Below are positions 19,460 to 27,253 of a DNA stretch of 64,000 nt, piece after piece. The number at the start of each line of letters is the position of its first letter. Position 1 is the stretch's first letter. The stretch spans positions 372,001 through 436,000 of the forward strand of contig NZ_MPCX01000001.1 in NCBI RefSeq assembly GCF_001874145.1, read 5' to 3'. A program made the translations under genes and the position numbers. This DNA is from Lacinutrix sp. MedPE-SW. GTDB lineage: Bacteria; Bacteroidota; Bacteroidia; Flavobacteriales; Flavobacteriaceae. Below the pieces are notes generated by a model. It did not search any database. It saw nothing but the letters and a program-made list of their open reading frames with translations, and was not told where the DNA came from.

Positions 19460-20077
19460 ATGAAATCAATTTATTCTTTAACAATATTACTCACTATGTT
19501 ATCCTTTAATATTAGTAGTGGGCAAAATTATGATTTTGATATACTAACAAATAGCACATTTTCGACGCAAAATTTCCCTAATCAAGAAAGAACTCATCTT
19601 TTTAATTCAAGTGATTTCTCTTACTACATGAGGTTTTACAGTCTAAATGACTCCTTAAAATCAAGATTATATGACACAAAAAACAAACAAATTCATACCT
19701 TTTTTGTTGACAGTACGGATTCTATGAAATTGAAATACTTGAAAACTTTAAACATAGTAAAAAATGATATAAAATATTACTTTGACTTTTCTGAAATAAA
19801 GACAAAGAAAAATCACAAAGAAATAATCTTTAAAATTTTAAACGAAAAGAAAAGAAAAATTGGAAATTATAAATTCAAAATAAAAGAATCAAAAAAAAAC
19901 TTTTTCCAAATTTTTAAACACTCTGCGACAGAACTTTTTTTACTTAAAAAAATAGAAGCTCCGTATAATTTTACTGTATTAAAAGCAAAAGGAAGAAATA
20001 CTCATGGAAATATGATTAAGTATGAATTGAAATCATTGGAAAAAATTAGTTTATCAGTATCTCTTCCAAGTAAGTAA
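19460..20077 (+). CDS. Hypothetical exported protein
   Basis: 205 residues, not recognised. A signal peptide (MKSIYSLTILLTMLSFNISSG) with possible cleavage after SSGQ suggests export. The rest is Lys/Phe/Asn-rich with predicted beta strands and a basic stretch at about 110-150. It lacks a lipobox, repeats or catalytic motifs I can name. It is an orphan in the tRNA-Ser island, framed by palindromic elements A and B and without operon partners. It could be a structural or immunity-type protein, but nothing shows this. Confidence 0.6.
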   Translation: MKSIYSLTILLTMLSFNISSGQNYDFDILTNSTFSTQNFPNQERTHLFNSSDFSYYMRFYSLNDSLKSRLYDTKNKQIHTFFVDSTDSMKLKYLKTLNIVKNDIKYYFDFSEIKTKKNHKEIIFKILNEKKRKIGNYKFKIKESKKNFFQIFKHSATELFLLKKIEAPYNFTVLKAKGRNTHGNMIKYELKSLEKISLSVSLPSK

Positions 20078-20093
20078 ACTATTTACAACAAAG

Positions 20094-20211
20094 GCTATAA
20101 TCCATTGCTATGTTAATGCAAAAACCTAAATTAGTGAAAAAATAAATGGATTGATCCCTACTCTGAAAATCCTTCGGATTTTCGCCGCAACGGAATCATA
20201 GCTCAACCGTT
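20094..20211 (+). repeat. Palindromic intergenic element B (attC-like shape)
   Basis: The outer arms GCTATAATCCATTGC (20094-20108) and GCAACGGAATCATAGC (20187-20202) are near-complementary. An inner hairpin GAAAATCC-TTC-GGATTTTC (20165-20183) is perfect. It ends in AACCGTT (20205-20211), 25 bases before the next ATG. It shares TATAATYCATTRCTA and the AAAATCC/GGATTTT hairpin with element C, so they are one repeat family. Confidence 0.7.
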
Positions 20212-20236
20212 AGCAAATATCACATATAACTATAAA

Positions 20237-20668
20237 ATGAAATTAAGAGATGAGTTACTTCCAAATGCTTCTAATAAAAGAATCAATTTTGTACTCTCTA
20301 AAATTAAGGAAATTGAAACTCATTTAAACGATACTAACAAAGTAAATAAGTTAATTAATGAACTTAATAAATTTAGTTTCAGAAATTATGACAAACAATA
20401 TTTCCAAAATTTTAGAGCATATGAAAAAATAGAAGATGTAGCTAGAAATATAGCTCAAATACCACCTAAAAGAACAAATATTTCTGATAAAGAACTAGTT
20501 GAGATTATCGATCGAATTAGAAATGACGATATAAATTCACATTTTTACTATGAAATTATTGATGTAAATATTAGTTACGGTGCTGCTAGTGAAATTATTG
20601 ATTTTCCTGAAAACCAAGGTTTAAAAACCTCTAAAGATATCGCTACTTTTATTAGATACTGTAGATAG
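20237..20668 (+). CDS. Hypothetical cytoplasmic protein
   Basis: 143 residues, not recognised. It has no signal peptide or membrane segment. It appears mostly alpha-helical, with a Lys/Asn-rich N-terminal half (KIKEIETHLND), a central RTNISDKELVEIIDRIRNDD helix, and a C-terminal region with several Ile/Asp residues. It lies between palindromic elements, so it may be a mobile or cassette-borne gene. The start ATG is well placed 25 bases after AACCGTT. Confidence 0.55.
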   Translation: MKLRDELLPNASNKRINFVLSKIKEIETHLNDTNKVNKLINELNKFSFRNYDKQYFQNFRAYEKIEDVARNIAQIPPKRTNISDKELVEIIDRIRNDDINSHFYYEIIDVNISYGAASEIIDFPENQGLKTSKDIATFIRYCR

Positions 20669-20804
20669 AATTAAATGTGTTTTTAAGAACATATCTTTTT
20701 AAAAAACAGACTTTAAAGAAAAATTGAAAAGTTTTATAAAATTGATTAATTTTAAAAATTTAAGACAAAAGCAGTTGCCAACAAATAATTAAGATAAAAA
20801 AACA

Positions 20805-20901
20805 ACTCTACTTCGGTCACACTCAGCATAGGCTTTTAAGCTAATTTTGAGCTAGAATTCTCATTGTAGAGTCTTTCATGTTTTCCGCTTTCGCAAAAGC
20901 G
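20805..20901 (+). repeat. Palindromic intergenic element D
   Basis: ACTCTAC (20805-20811) and GTAGAGT (20866-20872) form perfect distant arms enclosing AGCT-rich inner repeats. A separate hairpin CGCTTT-CGCA-AAAGCG lies at 20886-20901. It fills the gene-free 20669-20965 stretch. It differs in sequence from B and C and lacks AACCGTT, so membership of the same family is doubtful. Confidence 0.4.
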
Positions 20902-20965
20902 TAATTAATTGCAAATAAGTGTAAATTTAAATAAATCAAAGAATAAATAAAGCACAAAGTTATAT

Positions 20966-21493
20966 ATGAAACATTCTAAAATTATAACTATACAGCATAT
21001 AATTGTGTTATTATTTTTTTTATGTACTACACACTCTATATCTTCTCAGTCTAATAACTCATTAGAAAGTTTTAGAATTAAATCTAAAATCGGTTCATTA
21101 AAGGTAGACTTAAGTATTTTTTATAGACGAGATGTTTCTAGCCACAAATATTATAGCAACCTTTCCTCTCAAGATTCAATTAATTACAAAATGCCCTCAG
21201 ACACAATATTAAGAAGAGTTAGAATATTTAAGCTTACTATAAATCAAAAAACATCAATAGGCGATTATAAAAATTCTATTATAAAAAATGTTAGGCTTGA
21301 GTATAAATATAAAGATAAAATTGTCCATGTAGAAAATGAAAAACTTAATCGACCAAAACAGAATATAACTCTATGGAAAGGAAAAAGTAATAGTAAACCT
21401 GAGCGTGTAAATAAAATAGATCAAGTTCTAATTATCTTAACATCAGAGAACCGTAATAAACTTAAAAATTCAAAATATATTGTGAATTTTTAA
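20966..21493 (+). CDS. Hypothetical exported protein
   Basis: 175 residues, not recognised. The N-terminal hydrophobic segment (IIVLLFFLCTTHSIS) followed by SSQSNN suggests Sec export with cleavage near residue 28. The mature part is basic, Lys/Ser/Asn-rich and probably beta-stranded (FRIKSKIGSLKVDLSIFYRR). There are no recognisable domains. It is an orphan gene of the tRNA-Ser island with long flanking spacers. Confidence 0.55.
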   Translation: MKHSKIITIQHIIVLLFFLCTTHSISSQSNNSLESFRIKSKIGSLKVDLSIFYRRDVSSHKYYSNLSSQDSINYKMPSDTILRRVRIFKLTINQKTSIGDYKNSIIKNVRLEYKYKDKIVHVENEKLNRPKQNITLWKGKSNSKPERVNKIDQVLIILTSENRNKLKNSKYIVNF

Positions 21494-21550
21494 GTTTATT
21501 ATATTAAGAAATAGTCAAGGTAAGCTATAATAACAGTAAACTTTAAAAAT

Positions 21551-21697
21551 ATGAATAAGCTAAATTATTTATCACCTAATTGTGGTTATAGCATTCTAAT
21601 AAAGTTATCAAAATTGTTTGGAGATTTTGTCCAATTAAATCAAGACGGTTTTGATATTTTAAAATATTGTTCCACAAAGGCTCACGAAGAAATTTAA
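21551..21697 (+). CDS. Possible 48-residue ORF in the island
   Basis: An ATG-initiated frame with a balanced, non-repetitive composition (SPNCGYSILIKLSKLFGDF, then DGFDILKYC). It contains two Cys and no signal peptide. It lies between two exported orphan genes on the same strand. It may be a small protein or a fragment of a decayed gene. It is the only candidate in the 21494-21770 stretch. Confidence 0.3.
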   Translation: MNKLNYLSPNCGYSILIKLSKLFGDFVQLNQDGFDILKYCSTKAHEEI

Positions 21698-21770
21698 CAT
21701 CCTTAAAATTTAATCAACACCTATTCAATACAGCTCATTTAGACCACACAACATTTTTAATCAATAACTT

Positions 21771-22682
21771 ATGAAAACCACACATTTTATCCTTGTAACA
21801 TTCTTACTTTTTCCACTATTATCTTACACTCAAACTGATGATAACCCAATTTTTAAATCTTTTTGGAATAATCTAGAACAAAAAACAAGACCACAATTTG
21901 AAGAAAATGTTAATGCCTTATATACTTTAGACAGACTTAAATTTAAAATAGATAAAATACAAGCGTTTAAAAATCAATATAATAAATTGCATAACCAGCT
22001 AGAAGAAACAAGAAAGCTATACTATTCAATTAAAGAAGAGCCAATACCTGCTGGTTTAGAAAAACAATCAATTCAAAATTTTGTCTATAAATTATTCCAA
22101 AAACATATTGAATCTATAGATGATAAAAGTTTGAAAGTAAATAATTTTCAAAATAATTTTATTTATTTAACCGAAATGACTGGTACAAATAAAGTAATTG
22201 AAAATGAGACCGATTTAGATAAAATTATGAAAATCTATATTGGTTTTGAAAATCTTACTAAATATCATAATTACCTTGTAGACAGAAGCACTAGTATGTA
22301 TTCTAGTTTTGAGTTAAAACTAAAGGATGAAACTGGAAAATATGATGAAAATGCTATTACGTGTAATGAGATTAAAGAGACTTTAGTACTTTGTGATGAA
22401 TTTGAAGAAAAAGCTAGATACCCATACCTTAAAGATATCGATTCTATATCCATACGTTTTGAATTACTTCCTAAAAAACACCAAAATTTTGAAGTTATAC
22501 CAATAAGATTAAGAAATGATGTTAGTCAAAAAATCAATAAATTAATTTTAGAATATAGAGGTCAAGAGTCTACAAGCTATTATGATTATTCACCTAGTGA
22601 TCTTTTTGATAAGTTCAATACAGATTTCACAGCAAGATTAAGAGAGAAAGCTCAAAGAATTAAAAAAAGAAAATGTTTGTAG
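21771..22682 (+). CDS. Hypothetical exported, largely helical protein
   Basis: 303 residues, not recognised. A signal peptide (MKTTHFILVTFLLFPLLSYTQ) precedes a long, mainly alpha-helical protein with possible coiled coils around 50-80 (QYNKLHNQLEETRKLYYS). A C-terminal basic end (RLREKAQRIKKRKCL) closes it. There is no lipobox and no enzymatic motif. It is the largest gene of the island, followed by palindromic element C. A structural periplasmic role is only a guess. Confidence 0.6.
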   Translation: MKTTHFILVTFLLFPLLSYTQTDDNPIFKSFWNNLEQKTRPQFEENVNALYTLDRLKFKIDKIQAFKNQYNKLHNQLEETRKLYYSIKEEPIPAGLEKQSIQNFVYKLFQKHIESIDDKSLKVNNFQNNFIYLTEMTGTNKVIENETDLDKIMKIYIGFENLTKYHNYLVDRSTSMYSSFELKLKDETGKYDENAITCNEIKETLVLCDEFEEKARYPYLKDIDSISIRFELLPKKHQNFEVIPIRLRNDVSQKINKLILEYRGQESTSYYDYSPSDLFDKFNTDFTARLREKAQRIKKRKCL

Positions 22683-22753
22683 ATTATTAAAAAACTCTTA
22701 TTCTAAATCTTATTGTTTTTTATTTATAGCAATGTGATTGTAAATTTAAAGAC

Positions 22754-22871
22754 GTTTATAATTCATTACTAATAAAAGCCTACTTACTAAAATCCTCACG
22801 GATTTTCTATTTGGTTTGTATTTGCTAAATTAGGTGCTTAAAACATGCAACAAACCATATACAAAACCGTT
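22754..22871 (+). repeat. Palindromic intergenic element C (same family as B)
   Basis: It begins with GTTTATAATTCATTACTA, like the start of element B, and contains the hairpin AAAATCC-TCAC-GGATTTT (22789-22806). GGTTTGTAT and ATACAAAACC are outer arms. AACCGTT at 22865-22871 ends 18 bases before the ATG at 22890. The AACCGTT core, hairpin and left end all recur in B. Confidence 0.7.
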
Positions 22872-22889
22872 GTGGTGCATATAACAAAA

Positions 22890-23387
22890 ATGACGTACAC
22901 TTTTGATATTAATCAACTTTATATTCTAAATACTTTGATTTTTGATTCGAGAATTGAATACTCTGACCTAAATTCGGAATTGAAAAATGGTTCTGTAGAA
23001 TATCCAATTGAAAGACGAACTTTTGAAAATGTTACACGTAAAAAAAACTTACGCGGAACCAAAACGAAATACAACGGAAAAAGTTCAATTTTAAAATTCA
23101 GCGGAATAAAATCAGTTTCGATTACAAAAGAAAATAATAATTTCAAAGACAATCATTTTATCCAAAATATTGAGCTGAATTCAGAGAAAAGCGTGGTTGA
23201 ATTAACTACTGCTTTCGGAATTGTTGTTGAATTTAATATGTCTGAATTATTTTGTGCAGAATTAATTGACTTGAAAGATTCTGAATTTGGAAAAGGTACA
23301 AGCTCTGGAAAACATGGATTTACGAAAGAGGAATGGAACGAATATTTGAAAAAAGAAAAATACGTGCTACAACAAAGAACTGAGTAA
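22890..23387 (+). CDS. Hypothetical cytoplasmic protein
   Basis: 165 residues, not recognised. I start at the ATG at 22890 (MTYTFDINQL) because the in-frame ATG at 22845 lies inside repeat element C. No signal peptide or helices in the membrane are seen. The central part looks beta-rich (KFSGIKSVSI, then VVELTTAFGIVVEFN), followed by a helical, charged tail (TKEEWNEYLKKEK). The DNA is visibly richer in GA and CG steps than neighbouring genes, which hints at a foreign origin. It is the last gene of the island. Confidence 0.6.
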   Translation: MTYTFDINQLYILNTLIFDSRIEYSDLNSELKNGSVEYPIERRTFENVTRKKNLRGTKTKYNGKSSILKFSGIKSVSITKENNNFKDNHFIQNIELNSEKSVVELTTAFGIVVEFNMSELFCAELIDLKDSEFGKGTSSGKHGFTKEEWNEYLKKEKYVLQQRTE

Positions 23388-23488
23388 AAAACAAGCTATT
23401 TTAAGCTAATTTTTGAAACAAAGTTTGCATCATAAGCCAACCCACTTTTTGCAATAACAAATAATACTCTTTTTTTAGTAGTTTTTTT

Positions 23489-23524
23489 AAAACCCTTGGT
23501 AATCATTTTATTTTCAAGGGTTTT
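23489..23524 (+). repeat. Right copy of the tRNA-Ser terminator repeat
   Basis: The same 36-base hairpin unit as 18600-18635, with three substitutions all in the loop. No tRNA lies before it. It marks the right border of the accessory island and may also act as a terminator. Confidence 0.8.
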
Positions 23525-23566
23525 TATTTTATCTATTTTAAAAGTTGACAATTCACTATCTTTATC

Positions 23567-24919
23567 GTGCTAAAAAAGATAAATTTGATCTACACAATTA
23601 TTGATGTTGAAACTTCTGGTCGTACTAACCGTATTACAGAAATCTCAATTTTTAAATACCACGACAATAAAATAATTGATGAGTTTACATCTCTGGTAAA
23701 CCCTAACTGTTACATTCCAGAACATATAACAGCATTAACAGGCATAGACAATGGTACTGTTGCAAATGCACCAGAATTTAGTGAAATAGCAAAACAAGTA
23801 ATAGAGATTACAAAAGACTGTATTTTTGTAGCCCATAATGTTAATTTCGATTATAATGTAATTAGAAATGAATTTAAAAACTTAAATATAGAATTTTCAA
23901 GAAAAAAATTATGTACAGTTAGACTTAGCCGTAAACTCCTTCCTGGACACCGTAGCTATAGTTTAGGTAAACTTTGTAAAGACCTAAATATTAGTATTAA
24001 TGGTAGACATAGAGCTCGTGGTGATGCAGAAGCAACAGTTATTCTATTTAAAAAACTTCAAGCACAAGAAAACGCAAAAGAAATATTTTTAAAATTTTTA
24101 AATAAAAATAGTAAACAAGCAACCTTACCGCCTAACTTACCAAGTGAAGTTTTTAACAATTTACCAAACAGTACTGGAATTTATTTTTTTAAAAATAAAA
24201 AAGGCAAAATAATTTATGTTGGTAAAGCTAAAGACATAAAAAAAAGAGTCTTAAGTCATTTTTACAGTAAAGCACAAAAATCTTTAGACATGGTTAGAGA
24301 GACAGCACATATAGATTTTGAACTGTCTGGGAGTGAATTTATTGCTTTACTAATGGAAGATGCTGCTATAAAACACCATTATCCTCAATATAATAAAGTT
24401 GCTAAAAAAACACCAAAAGGCTTTTCGTTATTTAGCTATCAAGACAGAAATGACATTATGCATATAGCTATTAATAATAGCAAAGCAACACCAAAACCAA
24501 TAATTACTTTTTATAGTATTAGAGAAGCTAGATTATATTTAGAACAAATTTGTGATACATTTAATCTCTGCCCAAAATTTTGCCATCTACAAGAAAATGT
24601 AGAGACATGCTCTCACTATTTAATAAAAAACTGTAAAGGGATTTGTAAAGGTGAAGAAACTGTAAAAAATTATAATAATCGTGTAACCAATGCAATTATA
24701 GAAATAGTTAATACAAGTAAAGATGCTATTTTAAAAGAAAAAGGCCGAAACGAAAATGAAGAAGCATTTGTAATGGTAAAAAATGGAAACTATTTAGGTT
24801 ACGGTTTTATAGACAAAAGCGAACAAATTACACACGAAAGTCAATTAGAAAATTTCCTTATAAAACAAAAAGACAATAGCGATATACAAAATATACTAAG
24901 AAAGAAATTATTAAAATAA
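23567..24919 (+). CDS. DnaQ-like 3'-5' exonuclease fused to a GIY-YIG nuclease domain
   Basis: 450 residues. The N-terminal DEDD-type exonuclease (about 8-165) has motif I DVETSG (D13, E15), motif II NVNFD and motif III HRARGDAEAT. A GIY-YIG domain follows (about 203-285) with GIYFF, YVGKAKD and the catalytic Glu region of FIALLMEDAAI, as in the N-terminal half of UvrC and in Cho. The C-terminal part has a Cys cluster (FNLCPKFC, then ETCSHY and NCKGICKG) as in UvrC-like proteins. DNA repair is the likely role: incision followed by trimming. The start is the GTG at 23567; no ATG fits. It is probably the first core gene after the island. Confidence 0.9.
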   Translation: MLKKINLIYTIIDVETSGRTNRITEISIFKYHDNKIIDEFTSLVNPNCYIPEHITALTGIDNGTVANAPEFSEIAKQVIEITKDCIFVAHNVNFDYNVIRNEFKNLNIEFSRKKLCTVRLSRKLLPGHRSYSLGKLCKDLNISINGRHRARGDAEATVILFKKLQAQENAKEIFLKFLNKNSKQATLPPNLPSEVFNNLPNSTGIYFFKNKKGKIIYVGKAKDIKKRVLSHFYSKAQKSLDMVRETAHIDFELSGSEFIALLMEDAAIKHHYPQYNKVAKKTPKGFSLFSYQDRNDIMHIAINNSKATPKPIITFYSIREARLYLEQICDTFNLCPKFCHLQENVETCSHYLIKNCKGICKGEETVKNYNNRVTNAIIEIVNTSKDAILKEKGRNENEEAFVMVKNGNYLGYGFIDKSEQITHESQLENFLIKQKDNSDIQNILRKKLLK

Positions 24920-24986
24920 ATTGTAAACACAATACTTCGGCATAATTAGTGTTTACATTATTTATATTTGAACTTAAATTCTATTT

Positions 24987-25763
24987 ATGAAACATCTATT
25001 TTTACTATTAGCAATTAGCTTTTCATTATTAACAAAAGCACAAAATAATGCTTTTCAAGCTGGCGAGAAACTAACTTTTACAGCAGGCTATAACATGTCT
25101 GGTTTAATGACGGATTTTGCACAAGTCACTATGGAAACTAGTAGCGTAAAAACAAGTAAATCTACATTATTAAGATTAAAATGTAAAGCAACAACATACT
25201 CTAAATGGGACAGTTTTTTTAAAATTAGAGACCTTTATGAAAGCTACGTAAACCCAAAAACACTAACACCATATTTATATAAAAGAGAAATTGATGAAGG
25301 TGGACATTATAAATACATGAAATATAATTTCAATCCTATATCTAATAGTATTAAAAGTCAAATGAAAAAAAGACGCAGTAACGGTACAATTTGGGAAGTT
25401 AATAAAAATTATGGCATTTCTGGAAACACTAAAGATATTGTAACTACAATTTATCATTTACGCAGCTTAGATATTAAAAAAGCATCAATTGGAGATAGTG
25501 ATACTTTTACAGTATTATTTGATAATGAAGAGAAAAAATTTAAATTTACTTTAGTAGGTATAGAGACTATTAATACTGCTTTAGGTAAAAAAGAATGTTT
25601 TAAACTTAGAATTAGTCTTGTAAATAGTGATGTTTTAAAAGGTAGCGGTAATTTATTATGGCTAACGGCAGATGAAAACAAAATACCAGTATACGCAAAA
25701 TTTAAAGTAGCTGTTGGAAGTGGAGAATTAAAAATTAAAAGTGCAACTGGTTTAAAAAATTAA
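24987..25763 (+). CDS. DUF3108 family exported protein
   Basis: 258 residues with a signal peptide (MKHLFLLLAISFSLLTKA). The FQAGEKLTFTAGYN opening, the SFFKIRDLYESYV block and the closing LLWLTADENKIPV are typical of DUF3108 proteins, probable periplasmic beta-barrel-like lipid or envelope proteins. The biochemical role is not known to me. A small membrane protein starts 6 bp after it, so they are probably one operon. Confidence 0.85.
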   Translation: MKHLFLLLAISFSLLTKAQNNAFQAGEKLTFTAGYNMSGLMTDFAQVTMETSSVKTSKSTLLRLKCKATTYSKWDSFFKIRDLYESYVNPKTLTPYLYKREIDEGGHYKYMKYNFNPISNSIKSQMKKRRSNGTIWEVNKNYGISGNTKDIVTTIYHLRSLDIKKASIGDSDTFTVLFDNEEKKFKFTLVGIETINTALGKKECFKLRISLVNSDVLKGSGNLLWLTADENKIPVYAKFKVAVGSGELKIKSATGLKN

Positions 25764-25768
25764 AAAAC

Positions 25769-26098
25769 ATGAGAAAAACTGCAATATATTTAGGATTAAT
25801 ATTTTCAATAATAGCTGTTGTATTAGCAGCATTACCATTTTCAAACTTTGCATTTGTTCCTGCCATATTAGCATTTATATTTGGCTTAATTGCATTTTTT
25901 AAATCTAAAACAGGAGTTCATAAAAAATCAACAATACAGCTTATATTTCTATTAACAATAATTGCACTTGCATTAGCCACATACAAATCTGTATATACAG
26001 TCACAGAGGTTGGAGATACAGAACAATTAGAACAACGTGAAGACAACTCGTTAGAAGAATCTATAGAAGAATTAGACGATATCGACATATCTGAGTAA
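25769..26098 (+). CDS. Small membrane protein of unknown function
   Basis: 109 residues. Hydrophobic segments at about 6-25, 26-44 and 53-70 suggest three membrane helices, followed by a strongly acidic tail (about 80-109, ending ELDDIDISE). I do not recognise a family. It is 6 bp downstream of the DUF3108 gene and 56 bp before the M28 peptidase gene. A membrane anchor or regulator of its upstream partner is possible. Confidence 0.75.
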   Translation: MRKTAIYLGLIFSIIAVVLAALPFSNFAFVPAILAFIFGLIAFFKSKTGVHKKSTIQLIFLLTIIALALATYKSVYTVTEVGDTEQLEQREDNSLEESIEELDDIDISE

Positions 26099-26154
26099 GA
26101 AAATTACTTCATTTTCAAACAATTTATATATATTTGAATTTCAAAATATTATAA

Positions 26155-27177
26155 ATGAAATTCTTTATTATATATAGTGTTTTTGCCATTGTAGGTTCTT
26201 GTGCAGAAACAAAATATTCAACAAAAGTTGAAAATTTAAATAACAGTGTAAAAGTTACAGATAGCTCATTAATTTCTAAATATTCTAAAACTATAACACC
26301 AAGCGAATTAGAAAAAAACTTATTTAAGTTTTCTTCAAAAGAATTTCAAGGTCGCGGTGTTAGCCAACCTGGACAAAAAAAAGCAGCAAGCTTTCTAAAA
26401 GATTTTTATTTAGAAAATAATATAGAAGTAAACTTACAAACCGTACCTGCTAGTTTTTTACCAGAAAAAATAACAACAGATTCAGAAAATGTTATTGCAT
26501 ACATTAAAGGAGAAGAAAAACCAGAAGAAGTTTTAATAATCTCAGGACATTTAGACCATTTAGGTATTGACAATGACGAAATTTATTTTGGTGCAGACGA
26601 TAATGGTTCTGGTTCAATGGCCATATTAGAAATCGCTCAAGCCTTTAAAATTGCAGAAAAAGAAGGCCATAAACCCAAAAGAAGCATACTATTTTTACAC
26701 TTAACTGCCGAAGAAATTGGATTACAAGGTTCACTATATTATACCCAAAATCCAAAATTTGAATTAAGTAAAACCATAGCCAACTTAAATATAGATATGA
26801 TTGGTCGTGTAGACAAACACCATAGCGACAACCCTAATTATATATATGTTATAGGTGCAGACCGCATTAGTAAAGAGCTTAACTTTATTAACGAAAAAAC
26901 AAATAATGCATTTACTAACCTAGAGTTAGATTATAAATATAATGCAGAAAGTGATAATAATAGATATTATTACAGAAGTGACCATTATAACTTTGCAAAG
27001 CAAAATATACCAGTAATATTCTATTTTAATGGTACACATGACGATTACCATAAACCTACAGATACACCAGAAAAAATAAACTATCCCTTATTAGCAAAAC
27101 GTTCAAAATTAATTTTTGCTACAGCATGGCAACTAGCAAATAGAGAAAACTTTTTACTACACAATACAGATATATAA
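26155..27177 (+). CDS. M28-family metallopeptidase, short form, lipoprotein
   Basis: 340-residue zinc aminopeptidase-like lipoprotein; the lipobox is FAIVGSC near residue 16. It keeps the di-zinc ligands of family M28: SGHLDHLG (His, Asp), GADDNGSGS, LTAEEIGLQGS, NIDMIGR and RSDHYNF (His). It resembles the next gene but lacks the roughly 180-residue PA-domain insert. Its last 110 residues are close to the neighbour's, with long near-identical DNA. It degrades peptides in the periplasm or at the outer membrane. The two genes are 76 bp apart, an apparent tandem duplication. Confidence 0.92.
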   Translation: MKFFIIYSVFAIVGSCAETKYSTKVENLNNSVKVTDSSLISKYSKTITPSELEKNLFKFSSKEFQGRGVSQPGQKKAASFLKDFYLENNIEVNLQTVPASFLPEKITTDSENVIAYIKGEEKPEEVLIISGHLDHLGIDNDEIYFGADDNGSGSMAILEIAQAFKIAEKEGHKPKRSILFLHLTAEEIGLQGSLYYTQNPKFELSKTIANLNIDMIGRVDKHHSDNPNYIYVIGADRISKELNFINEKTNNAFTNLELDYKYNAESDNNRYYYRSDHYNFAKQNIPVIFYFNGTHDDYHKPTDTPEKINYPLLAKRSKLIFATAWQLANRENFLLHNTDI

Positions 27178-27253
27178 ATCTAAAAGAAAATAAGACACGT
27201 TTTTTCTGTTTTTTTCTCGTATTTTAGACCTTTAATAACAACGTTTAAATTAT

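Noticed and set aside
23440-23490. Copy of the tRNA-Ser 3' end before the right terminator repeat
   Set aside because: No TTCGAATCCC-like segment is found, so a standard att site made from the tRNA gene itself is not supported; only the terminator is repeated.
18600-23524. Full integrative element or prophage
   Set aside because: No integrase, transposase, relaxase or phage structural gene was found in the island.
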